Shown: positions 1-5,123 of the stretch, in pieces | How the letters are laid out: each line of letters begins with the position of its first letter | Numbering within the stretch: the first letter of the stretch is position 1 | Assembly: GCA_046728075.1 (NCBI GenBank) | Contig: JBKPDV010000175.1 | Location: forward strand, 1-7,088 | DNA length: 7,088 nucleotides | Direction of reading: 5' to 3' | Origin: JBKPDV01 sp046728075 | Lineage (GTDB): Bacteria; Acidobacteriota; Thermoanaerobaculia; UBA5066; Gp7-AA6 | Position numbers and translations under genes: made by a program | The notes under the pieces: model-generated | Databases searched by the model: none | Told to the model about the DNA's origin: nothing | The model's input: only the letters and a program-made list of their open reading frames with translations

Positions 1-103
1 GGGCGAGACAGAGCGCGAGGACCACGGCCGTCCAGGCCAGGGCCAGCCTCTGGCGGAGCGGCCAGGATGAGAGGATTCGCAATGTCTCCGTACCGCTCGC
101 CAC
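1..103 (-). CDS. N-terminal fragment of a membrane or exported protein
   Basis: This is the 5' end of a minus-strand gene that runs off the left edge; 34 codons are visible. I chose the GTG at 103-101 because a purine-rich AAGGGAGG lies about 5 bases upstream on the minus strand. The peptide starts VASGTETLRILSSWPLRQRL and continues as a hydrophobic run (about residues 20-34) with the composition ALAWTAVVLALCLA. A basic patch (R17, R19) followed by a hydrophobic segment is typical of a signal-anchor or first transmembrane helix of an inner-membrane protein with its N terminus in the cytoplasm. Too little is present to name a family; a sensor kinase, a transporter permease or an exported protein would all fit. 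It lies 132 bases downstream of the GntR gene on the same strand and may be its target or a separate unit. Confidence 0.5.
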   Translation of the reverse strand, partial: MASGTETLRILSSWPLRQRLALAWTAVVLALCLA

Positions 104-135
104 GACCGCCTCCCTTGTCGGACCAACTCTCGCGG

Positions 136-159
136 CTGTCGCCTGCCGGAAAGCGACAG
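136..159 (-). other. Hairpin in the leader of the left-edge gene
   Basis: CTGTCGC (136-142) and GCGACAG (153-159) are perfect inverted repeats of 7 bases around a 10-base loop. Neither side has a T-run, so it is not a classic intrinsic terminator. It lies between the stop of the GntR gene and the start of the partial gene, inside the predicted leader. It could be an RNA structure or a dyad operator; nothing in the sequence decides between these. Confidence 0.35.
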
Positions 160-186
160 GGTGCGGTCGCCGTTTCCCGCCGGACC

Positions 187-215
187 ATCATAGCGGGTCG
201 GGCCGGGCGGGTCGA
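187..215 (-). promoter_or_regulatory. Candidate sigma-70-like promoter for the left-edge gene
   Basis: On the minus strand there is TCGACC (215-210, 4 of 6 matches to the -35 consensus), a 17-base spacer, then TATGAT (192-187, 5 of 6 matches to the -10 consensus). Transcription would start near 180, giving a leader of about 77 bases before the GTG at 103. The spacing and the -10 box are good, but this is a motif match only. GC-rich bacteria often use promoters that diverge from this consensus. Confidence 0.35.
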
Positions 216-235
216 GGCGCGGCCGTGGAATCGGC

Positions 236-937
236 TCAACCCACCGTGGCGGTGTCGCCCGCGGTCAACGTGGCGGCTTTGGATGGGAACCCCGTCGCCT
301 CGCCCGGGCGCGCCGGGTCCGGGACGAACATCTCGGCGTGCTCGCGGAGCAACAACCCGGCGCGTACGCCGTCGCCCTGTTCGAGGGCCTCGACGATCGG
401 CACGTGCGTCTCGGCGACCGCCGGCAGGTCGAGGTCGAGCTGGTTCAGGCCGATCCGGGTCCGCACCTCGAGCATCAGCGAGTCCCAGACCCGGAGCATC
501 ACGGCGTTGCCGGACGCCTCGACGATCCGACGATGGAAGGCCATGTTGCGACGGGCGTAGGCGTCGAGGTCACCCGCCGCGGCCGCCGTACGGAGCGCGT
601 CCAGCTCGGCTCGCAGCGGCGCGGCGTTCCCCTTCAACCGCTCCGCCGCCTTCGCCGCCGCCGCCTGCTCCAGCATGCCCCGGACCTCCGCCGCCTCCCG
701 CATCTCCTCCGGACTGATCGCGCGGACCCGCGTCCCGCGGTACGTCTCCGACTCGACCAGCCGCAGCGTCTCCAGCTCCCGGAGCGCCTCGCGCACCGGC
801 CCCTGGCTCGTCTGGAACTCCCGCGCGATCTGAAGCTCTTTCAGCCGGTCCCCAGGCCGGTACGTCCCGTCGAGAATCCGCTTCAGCAACACCCGACGGA
901 TCTGTGCACGCATGCAGTCGCGCCGGACTTCCATCAT
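236..937 (-). CDS. GntR-family transcriptional regulator with FCD domain
   Basis: This is a DNA-binding repressor or activator of the FadR/FCD branch of GntR, 233 aa, the normal length for the family. Residues about 10-73 form the winged helix-turn-helix: ILDGTYRPGDRLKE, then the recognition-helix region TSQGPVREALRELE and the wing YRGTRVR. Residues about 78-205 are the all-helical FCD ligand domain. Its usual metal or acid-binding positions can be seen as N131-x3-H135 (in NMAFHRRIVEASGN), H178 and H200. FCD proteins of this kind usually sense organic acids or sugar acids and often repress an adjacent catabolic operon and themselves. An AAGGAGA Shine-Dalgarno (947-941) precedes two consecutive ATGs (937 and 934); the second has the more usual spacing, so the protein may be one residue shorter. 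An AT-rich palindromic region lies just upstream. The effector cannot be read from the sequence. Confidence 0.93.
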   Translation of the reverse strand: MMEVRRDCMRAQIRRVLLKRILDGTYRPGDRLKELQIAREFQTSQGPVREALRELETLRLVESETYRGTRVRAISPEEMREAAEVRGMLEQAAAAKAAERLKGNAAPLRAELDALRTAAAAGDLDAYARRNMAFHRRIVEASGNAVMLRVWDSLMLEVRTRIGLNQLDLDLPAVAETHVPIVEALEQGDGVRAGLLLREHAEMFVPDPARPGEATGFPSKAATLTAGDTATVG

Positions 938-967
938 TAATCTCCTTCCCTCGGATCGTAACTTTAT

Positions 968-984
968 ATTATCTTATCGATAAT
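968..984. promoter_or_regulatory. AT-rich palindromic operator or promoter region of the GntR gene
   Basis: Positions 958-990 are an AT-rich island in otherwise GC-rich DNA. Within it, ATTATC (968-973) and GATAAT (979-984) are inverted repeats around TTATC. TTATCGATAA (974-983) is itself a perfect 10-base palindrome, and TTATC is directly repeated (969-973, 974-978). The site lies about 30 bases upstream of the GntR Shine-Dalgarno. FCD-type GntR proteins bind short palindromes and usually autoregulate, so this is the natural candidate operator, probably overlapping the promoter's -10 region. The sequence is not the familiar TNGTNNNACNA core of FadR-type sites, so the assignment rests on position and symmetry. 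Confidence 0.5.
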
Positions 985-1031
985 TTAAATCAGGAAAGCC
1001 CCAGTTAACAGACCCGAGATGACCGAAGCGT

Positions 1032-1070
1032 AAAAAGGACCTGACGAGAGGAATCCCATCGGAATTCCTC
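1032..1070 (-). terminator. Possible terminator downstream of the HExxH protein gene
   Basis: GAGGAAT (1048-1054) and ATTCCTC (1064-1070) form a 7-bp stem with a 9-base loop. Read on the minus strand it is followed, after 11 bases, by TTTTT (1036-1032). It would end transcripts coming from 1213 and beyond before they reach the GntR promoter. The T-run is further from the stem than in a standard intrinsic terminator, so this is tentative. Confidence 0.3.
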
Positions 1071-1212
1071 AAGCCATCATCGCCGATGTCAGACGGTTCG
1101 GCCAGAGATTCCAGGAAGCAGGGACGGTTCGAGCGGCTCGTTCGACGCCGGGATGGAGGGCATTTGGAGCACCTCCTCTGAATCCGCCGACCGCCGTTCC
1201 CGTCCCCCGTCC
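1071..1212. other. Non-coding spacer with short repeats
   Basis: I see no convincing gene here. The spacer holds CATCG-C-CGATG (1078-1088), CGAGC-G-GCTCG (1130-1140) and a 9-base direct repeat GACGGTTCG at 1092-1100 and 1123-1131. The direct repeats are 31 bases apart start to start, about three helical turns. These could be protein-binding sites, but nothing nearby identifies a partner. Confidence 0.3.
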
Positions 1213-1866
1213 TCAGACGTTCGGCCCGCGCCGGCGCTGGAGGTCGGCCCAGCAGCTCTTCAGCTCACCCAGAATGCGCCAGAAGAGCCGGCTGTGCATG
1301 CGGCCGGGGACGCGCCCGCACTGCCGCGCCTGGAACGAGTCGGGCTCGGTGTACTCGATGTGGTGCGCGATCTCGTGCAGGAACGTGTCGAACAGCTCCT
1401 CGAGCGGCCGTCGGCCGGTGGCGCGGTCGTGCGAGTAGACGCGCACGAGCCGCCGCGCCTTGTAATAGCCGCCGAGCACGCGCGTCGTCGGCCGAGTGTT
1501 GATGTCGAGCTCGTACGGGGAGAGGCACTCGTAAATCTTGTCGAGCCGGTGGCGGAACAGCGGCCCGAGCGCCGAGATCGGCGGCTCGAACCGGCGCGGC
1601 GCGAGCGTGGACCTGGGTTCCGGCGTCGCCGTCTCGGCTCCGGGCGCGGAAGTTGTCTCCGTCACGCCGAGCACGATCGTCTCGCTCTCGACCACCAGCC
1701 GTCCGCCGATCCGCCGCGCCTGCTCGGCCAGGCGGTCGAGATCAAACTGACGGGGGTCGATCAACTGCCGACCGCCGTTGGGATGGACCAGCCAATAACG
1801 CTCGGGCATTACAAAAGACTCGGAGTCGGCAGGAGGCAGAAGAAGAAGACGGCATGCATTCGCCAT
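1213..1866 (-). CDS. Putative zinc metallopeptidase, SprT-like HExxH protein
   Basis: A 217-aa protein with the zinc-protease signature FLHEIAHHIEY: H164, E165 and H168 form HExxH, with E165 the expected catalytic base. A likely third ligand is H191 in GRMHSRLFWRILGEL, about 22 residues later. This arrangement, preceded by LGGYYKARRLVRVYSHD, resembles the SprT/SprT-like core, where a strand such as 'lGyy...i.l' precedes the HExxH helix and a later H-[SG]-x2-F completes the site. The N-terminal part (about residues 1-90, including a low-complexity T/P/A/E linker near 65-85) is not recognised. There is no signal peptide apart from a short LLLLPP near the N terminus, so a cytoplasmic location is likely. 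The start is uncertain: ATG 1866 has a weak AAGAGA upstream, while ATG 1809 (MPERYW, 198 aa) begins a more conserved-looking sequence but has no Shine-Dalgarno. The fold assignment is an inference from motifs. Confidence 0.75.
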   Translation of the reverse strand: MANACRLLLLPPADSESFVMPERYWLVHPNGGRQLIDPRQFDLDRLAEQARRIGGRLVVESETIVLGVTETTSAPGAETATPEPRSTLAPRRFEPPISALGPLFRHRLDKIYECLSPYELDINTRPTTRVLGGYYKARRLVRVYSHDRATGRRPLEELFDTFLHEIAHHIEYTEPDSFQARQCGRVPGRMHSRLFWRILGELKSCWADLQRRRGPNV

Positions 1867-1949
1867 GTTCTCTTACACGGGCTCGGATGTCGGCGGTGTC
1901 TTTTTCTTCACAGCCTACTACCTACTCCCAACCGTTGCCACCCGTCGAC
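1867..1949 (-). other. Intergenic spacer between nikR and the HExxH protein gene
   Basis: This 83-base gap has no clear hairpin and no good promoter hexamers. It has a short GTAGGTAGTAGG repeat on the minus strand. Read-through from nikR into the HExxH gene is possible. Confidence 0.3.
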
Positions 1950-2444
1950 CTAACTGAGATGGGTTGCCCCTTGCCCGTGGTCGTGCTCATGGCCGTGGAG
2001 GTGGGAATGGCCCGCCGGGTGGCGCTCGGAGACCGGGGCGGCCGAGGCGAGGACGAGCCGGCCGGTCTCGACGCCCTTGGTCCCGATCAGCGAGTCGGCC
2101 AGCTCGCGGACCATCTTGGCCGAACCGCGCAGGAGGATTACTTCGAGGCAGCGGAGCGGGTCGAGGTGGACGTGGGTGGTCGTCACCACGCGGTTCAGGT
2201 GCAGGTGCTGGAGCTCGGTCAAGCGCTCGGCGACCTTGCCCGCGTGGTGGTCGTAGATCAGGGTGACGACCCCCATCGCCTCGTTCTCATCGTTGGCGAT
2301 CACGTCCTCGATCAACGCCGCGCGCATCAGGCCGCGCACTGCCTCGCTCCGGTTGGGATAATGGTGGGTCTCGCGATACTGGTCGAACTTCTGGAGCAGC
2401 TCGCCGCCGATGGCGACGCTGAAGCGCACGAGCGGGTCTTTCAC
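1950..2444 (-). CDS. nikR: NikR-type nickel-responsive regulator with histidine-rich tail
   Basis: A 164-aa metalloregulator. Residues about 5-45 are a ribbon-helix-helix DNA-binding domain (VRFSVAIGGELLQKFD, then NRSEAVRGLMRAAL). Residues about 57-135 are the ACT-like tetramerisation and nickel-binding domain. Aligned by eye with E. coli NikR, all four square-planar nickel ligands are kept: H80 (in LQHLH), H91 and H93 (in THVHL) and C99 (in RCLEV), matching H76, H87, H89 and C95. NikR normally represses nickel uptake genes when Ni(II) is plentiful; no such genes are next to it here. Residues 142-162 add an unusual tail with 8 histidines (HPAGHSHLHGHEHDHG), which E. coli NikR lacks and which makes the protein longer than usual. 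The start is a GTG at 2444-2442, chosen because homology begins there and because the longer ATG reading (from 2624) overlaps the Uma2 gene. A GTG at 2462 is an alternative. The Shine-Dalgarno (GGGAG) is rather distant. Confidence 0.9.
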   Translation of the reverse strand: MKDPLVRFSVAIGGELLQKFDQYRETHHYPNRSEAVRGLMRAALIEDVIANDENEAMGVVTLIYDHHAGKVAERLTELQHLHLNRVVTTTHVHLDPLRCLEVILLRGSAKMVRELADSLIGTKGVETGRLVLASAAPVSERHPAGHSHLHGHEHDHGQGATHLS

Positions 2445-2500
2445 GGTCGCGGTCGCTCCCACGTCCCGGGGATGATTCGGTTCCGAGCGTCCGGGCCGGG

Positions 2501-3067
2501 TCAGGCGAAGAGGCGGTCCACCGCCAGGCGCCAGCCCGGGACCGCCGGCTCGGCGTCGGCCTCCTGGCCCGAGAGGAACGTGGCCGGCTGATCGGGCGCG
2601 TCGGCCCGGAAGACGCGCACACAACGGGCGATCGGGTCCACGTCCCAGACCACGAGCGTGCCCGCCTCGAAGTAGTCGGCGCGCTTGGCGGCCATCTCTC
2701 GCTCGGCTGCGCCGCCGTAATCGTTCTCGCTCCGGACCTCGACAGCGAACGTTGGAGGACCTTCGATGAACCTCATCCGGTTCGTCGGCAAGGGGCCGAC
2801 ATAGTACGCCGCGTCGGGAGAGAATGACTGGCGACCCGAGGAAAGCTCCGAGACCGCGAATCCCACGGGTTCGCCCAAGGCGACACCACAGCCGGTCGCT
2901 TCGGCGTAGTCATCCAGGCTTCGCGTGATTCGGAATGAGATGCGGTAGGGTTCGAACCCGGTGGGCATGAAATGGATGATCCTCCCGCCGATCAGCTCCG
3001 CCTTGCCCTCGACCCGCGCCAGGTCGTCGAGCGTCGCCCTCGGGGTCGTCGATGTGCCGAGGTTCAT
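2501..3067 (-). CDS. Uma2 family (DUF820) restriction-endonuclease-fold protein
   Basis: A 188-aa protein of the Uma2/DUF820 family, a PD-(D/E)xK-type nuclease fold abundant in cyanobacteria and planctomycetes, usually in many stand-alone copies per genome. Visible family features, counted from the chosen start: SPDAAYY with D85; the core strand FAVEVRSEND with E110; K128 and Y132 in the following helix; then AGTLVVWDVDP (about 135-145). D85, E110 and K128 are the likely active-site residues. The biological role of the family is not established. The start at ATG 3067 (MNLGTS) is chosen because GGAGGG lies about 9 bases upstream; an upstream in-frame ATG at 3088 has no good ribosome-binding site. 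It ends 56 bases before nikR and may be co-transcribed with it, but I infer no functional link. Confidence 0.87.
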   Translation of the reverse strand: MNLGTSTTPRATLDDLARVEGKAELIGGRIIHFMPTGFEPYRISFRITRSLDDYAEATGCGVALGEPVGFAVSELSSGRQSFSPDAAYYVGPLPTNRMRFIEGPPTFAVEVRSENDYGGAAEREMAAKRADYFEAGTLVVWDVDPIARCVRVFRADAPDQPATFLSGQEADAEPAVPGWRLAVDRLFA

Positions 3068-3099
3068 CGCGCGGTCCCTCCGTCCCATGCCATGCCATT

Positions 3100-3153
3100 C
3101 CCCATTCTACTGGGGAGGGTGGAGGCCCCGCAAGGTCCGGTGTGCGGGGCCTC
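3100..3153 (-). terminator. GC-rich hairpin terminator after the oxidoreductase gene
   Basis: GAGGCCCCGCA (3122-3132) and TGCGGGGCCTC (3143-3153) form a perfect 11-bp stem with a 10-base loop, starting 10 bases after the oxidoreductase stop. A second, weaker stem (CCCCA 3100-3104 with TGGGG 3111-3115) follows in the direction of transcription. No T-run follows either stem, so this may be a U-less or Rho-assisted terminator, or an RNA 3'-end stabiliser. Its position between two minus-strand genes supports a 3'-end role. Confidence 0.6.
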
Positions 3154-3163
3154 GACCGTAGCG

Positions 3164-4339
3164 TCAGCCGATCCTGGGCATCTCGACCCAGGCGCCGTCC
3201 CGGTTCGCGCTGGCGACGGCGGCCTCGACGAAGGCCATGCCGGCGACGCCGTCGAGGATGCCGGGGTGCTCGAACGGGGTCGGCACCGTCTCGCCCCGGG
3301 CGGCGCGGATCGTCCATTCGAGGGTCCGGTGCAGGTTGCCGAGCGCCTCGTGGAACCCTTCGGGGTGGCCCGAGGGGAGCCGCAAATACGGCTTGATCGA
3401 GCCGGGGATGTCCCCGTACTCGGCCCCTTGGCGGTAGATCCGCACCGAATAACCGCCGGGAGAGTGCTTCAAGACGGTGTGGTCGGTGATCGACCATTCG
3501 AGGGTGCCGGTCGCGCCGATGACGCGGAAGCCGTTGTCGTTCTGGGCGCCGATGGTGATCTGCGAGGCGGCGATGGTGGCGATCCCGCCGTTGTCGAGCT
3601 CGGCCAGGACGGTGAAGTCGTCGTCGAGCGCGCGGCCGGGGACGAACGTCTTGAGCCGGGCCCGGAGGCGGGTGGCGTTGCGGCCGGCGACGAACCGGAC
3701 AAACTCGTAGGCGTGGGTGCCGATGTCGCCGCCGCAGCCCGAGGCGCCCGCCTTCTTCGGATCGACGCGCCACGCCGCTTGCTTGTGCGCGACCATCTTG
3801 CTGTCGGCCTCGAGTTTGACGGCGAGCCACCCCTGGGGATACCACGCCTCGACCTTGCGCACTTCGCCGATCGCGCCGCCCTTGACCAGCTCGCGGGCGA
3901 ACATGACCATGGGGAAGCCGGTGTAGGTGTAGGCGACGACGAATGGGACCTTCTTGGCGGCGACGGTGGCGTGCAGGCGGCGGGCCTCGTCGAGCGTGGT
4001 GGTCAGCGGCTTCTCGCAGAGCACGGCGATGCCGGCCCCGGCGGCGGCGTCGGCCGGGCCGAAGTGGGCGTCGTTGGGGGTGACGATCGTCAGGTAGTCG
4101 ATCCGCTCCGGCTCGGGCTTCGCCGCCTCCTCCTTGATGAGCGTCTGCCAGTCGGGATAGCCGCGGGTGAAGAAGAGCTCGTGGGCCGAGGCGATCGACT
4201 CCTCGGGCTTGCTGCGGAGGGCGCCTGCGGTCAGCTCGGCCGAATTGTCGATCAGGATCGCGCGGCGGTGCGGCCCGCCGAAGAAGTTGGCCGGTCCCCC
4301 GCCGCCGATCATCCCGACCCGCAATTTACGCTGGCTCAT
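3164..4339 (-). CDS. Gfo/Idh/MocA family NAD(P)-dependent oxidoreductase
   Basis: A 391-aa soluble dehydrogenase of the glucose-fructose oxidoreductase / inositol dehydrogenase / MocA family. Residues about 5-125 are the Rossmann domain, with a glycine-rich loop in LRVGMIGGGGPANFFGG (G9-G15), TPND at 87-90 and the family signature CEKPLT, with K110 expected to be catalytic. Residues about 135-365 form the alpha/beta substrate domain. The segment GGDIGTHAYEF carries D205 and H209, the conserved D-x-G-x-H pair lining the active site. Members oxidise or reduce sugars, cyclitols and sugar acids, or take part in redox-neutral sugar reactions; the substrate cannot be deduced here. I chose ATG 4339 (MSQRKLRVG) because GAGAGGGGG precedes it and the Rossmann strand begins at once; an in-frame ATG at 4420 would add an unrelated 27-residue extension. 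Planctomycetes typically carry many such paralogues. Confidence 0.93.
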   Translation of the reverse strand: MSQRKLRVGMIGGGGPANFFGGPHRRAILIDNSAELTAGALRSKPEESIASAHELFFTRGYPDWQTLIKEEAAKPEPERIDYLTIVTPNDAHFGPADAAAGAGIAVLCEKPLTTTLDEARRLHATVAAKKVPFVVAYTYTGFPMVMFARELVKGGAIGEVRKVEAWYPQGWLAVKLEADSKMVAHKQAAWRVDPKKAGASGCGGDIGTHAYEFVRFVAGRNATRLRARLKTFVPGRALDDDFTVLAELDNGGIATIAASQITIGAQNDNGFRVIGATGTLEWSITDHTVLKHSPGGYSVRIYRQGAEYGDIPGSIKPYLRLPSGHPEGFHEALGNLHRTLEWTIRAARGETVPTPFEHPGILDGVAGMAFVEAAVASANRDGAWVEMPRIG

Positions 4340-4418
4340 CGTGTCGTTCCCCCTCTCGCACCTGGATTGATTTGGGAGGCCCCGCGTTCCGTCTCGAGGC
4401 TTGGCGTCGTGGCCCATC

Positions 4419-4446
4419 ACTATAGCCGCGCGCGAGGCGGTCGCAA
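4419..4446 (-). promoter_or_regulatory. Candidate promoter of the oxidoreductase gene
   Basis: On the minus strand, TTGCGA (4446-4441, 4 of 6 matches to the -35 consensus), a 16-base spacer and TATAGT (4424-4419, 5 of 6 matches to the -10 consensus) lie about 75 bases upstream of the chosen ATG at 4339. If real, it makes the in-frame ATG at 4420 impossible as a start, because that codon overlaps the -10 region. Motif evidence only. Confidence 0.4.
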
Positions 4447-4486
4447 GGGCCGAGTCGGATGGGTGTCGGGGCGTTCCTCACGGCCC

Positions 4487-4713
4487 ATCGTCCTCACGAT
4501 CTGGAGGAACGCCGCCACGGTCAACATCGTGGCGAAGAACGGCCAGGAGTACGAGATCACCGGCGAGATCAAGCTCGAGAGGACGCCAAGCCGTACAAGA
4601 CGATTGACTGGGTCAAGTTCGTCCGCCCGAACGGTCAAGAAGCGCTCGACAACCTGGGCCTGTACGAGTTCAAACTGGAGTTTTGCAAAGTGGTCGCAAC
4701 TCGCATAAATTAA
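4487..4713 (+). pseudogene. Frameshifted remnant resembling a TIGR03067 domain gene
   Basis: Two reading frames join into one recognisable sequence. In one frame (4487-about 4580) the translation contains ATVNIVAKNGQEYEITG then EIKLE. In the next (about 4582-4713) it continues DAKPYKTIDWVKF, then VRPNGQEALDNLGLYEF, ending at TAA 4711-4713. Joined, this follows the plan of the planctomycete TIGR03067 domain: a strand with a 'dG.ey.g' turn, then 'ikLDp..kPktIDw', then 'G....lGiYe'. The break near 4579-4585 fits loss of one base. No start codon or Shine-Dalgarno is evident upstream, and the C terminus after YEF looks altered, so the gene is probably both truncated and frameshifted. A sequencing error at the break would instead make it a less damaged fragment. 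Family assignment is from memory of the pattern. Confidence 0.55.
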
Positions 4714-4864
4714 GGGGCGCGGTGGATCATCAAAAGAGGACTCTCCCGGTCGATGCTGGGCAAGGACTCGGACGACCCATCAACAGTATGATGACCATCA
4801 AAAACGTGGATGCTAGGCCGAACCCCTTGTTTTGCGGCATTTCCCGAGGAAGCAGCACTCCGTC
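4714..4864. other. Non-coding stretch left of the IS element
   Basis: No supported gene here. A short plus-strand open frame crosses it (ending TAG at 4868) but has no ribosome-binding site and no recognisable features. Base composition is visibly more AT-rich than in the genes to the left. It may be debris of older insertions. Confidence 0.3.
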
Positions 4865-4956
4865 GTAGTGACAACTACATCATGACATGATCTACTGACC
4901 CTGGATGCCCCCAGGTTCTGCCAGGCATTTTAATCGCCAAAATGGCGATCTGGGGC
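4865..4956. repeat. Cluster of five consecutive small palindromes
   Basis: In 85 bases there are five separate inverted repeats in a row: GTAGT-GACA-ACTAC (4865-4878), ATCATG-A-CATGAT (4879-4891), CCTGG-N6-CCAGG (4900-4915), TGCC-A-GGCA (4919-4927) and ATCGCCA-AAA-TGGCGAT (4933-4949). A longer-range stem, CCCCAG (4909-4914) with CTGGGG (4950-4955), could enclose the last two and competes with the third. The cluster stops about 12 bases before the left end of the IS element. It could be a structured RNA, a terminator array that blocks read-in transcription, a REP-like element or an insertion hot spot. No family is recognised. Confidence 0.45.
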
Positions 4957-4967
4957 CTTGTTTCTTA

Positions 4968-4979
4968 CCTTTCGCGTAG
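4968..4979 (+). repeat. IS1634 left terminal inverted repeat
   Basis: CCTTTCGCGTAG. It pairs with the right end at 6872-6883 with one mismatch (G versus A at the ninth base). Similarity falls away directly inside, so the repeat is short for the family. Confidence 0.6.
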
Positions 4980-5123
4980 CATACGTCCAGTAATCCACGA
5001 ATTATATCCTTACCTGACTTTCCCATACTTCCCATGTTCATGGCCTGCTTCTTGAATCTTTCCTCCGCCGGGTCCACCGCGGTACAACGAAGGTCTTCCC
5101 GAACACTTCGTTGGAGCCTCAAC

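Noticed and set aside
236..940. Plus-strand open frames over the GntR gene (67-717, 225-560, 338-940)
   Set aside because: They have low-complexity R/P-rich composition and are shadows of the well-supported minus-strand regulator.
1153..1953. 266-aa plus-strand open frame
   Set aside because: It is antisense to the HExxH protein and its composition matches a reverse-strand shadow.
2445..2624. 60-residue N-terminal extension of NikR
   Set aside because: It overlaps the 3' end of the Uma2 gene on the same strand, is low-complexity G/R/P-rich, and is absent from NikR proteins.
2972..4708. 578-aa plus-strand open frame
   Set aside because: Nearly all of it is antisense to the oxidoreductase gene. 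Only its last part (after about 4487) carries real protein character, reported as a pseudogene.
4865..4956. CRISPR array
   Set aside because: The palindromes differ from one another and there is no repeated unit with regular spacers.
4892..5122. 76-aa minus-strand open frame upstream of the transposase
   Set aside because: It spans the IS left terminal repeat and a palindrome cluster and has no recognised motif; most likely a chance frame.
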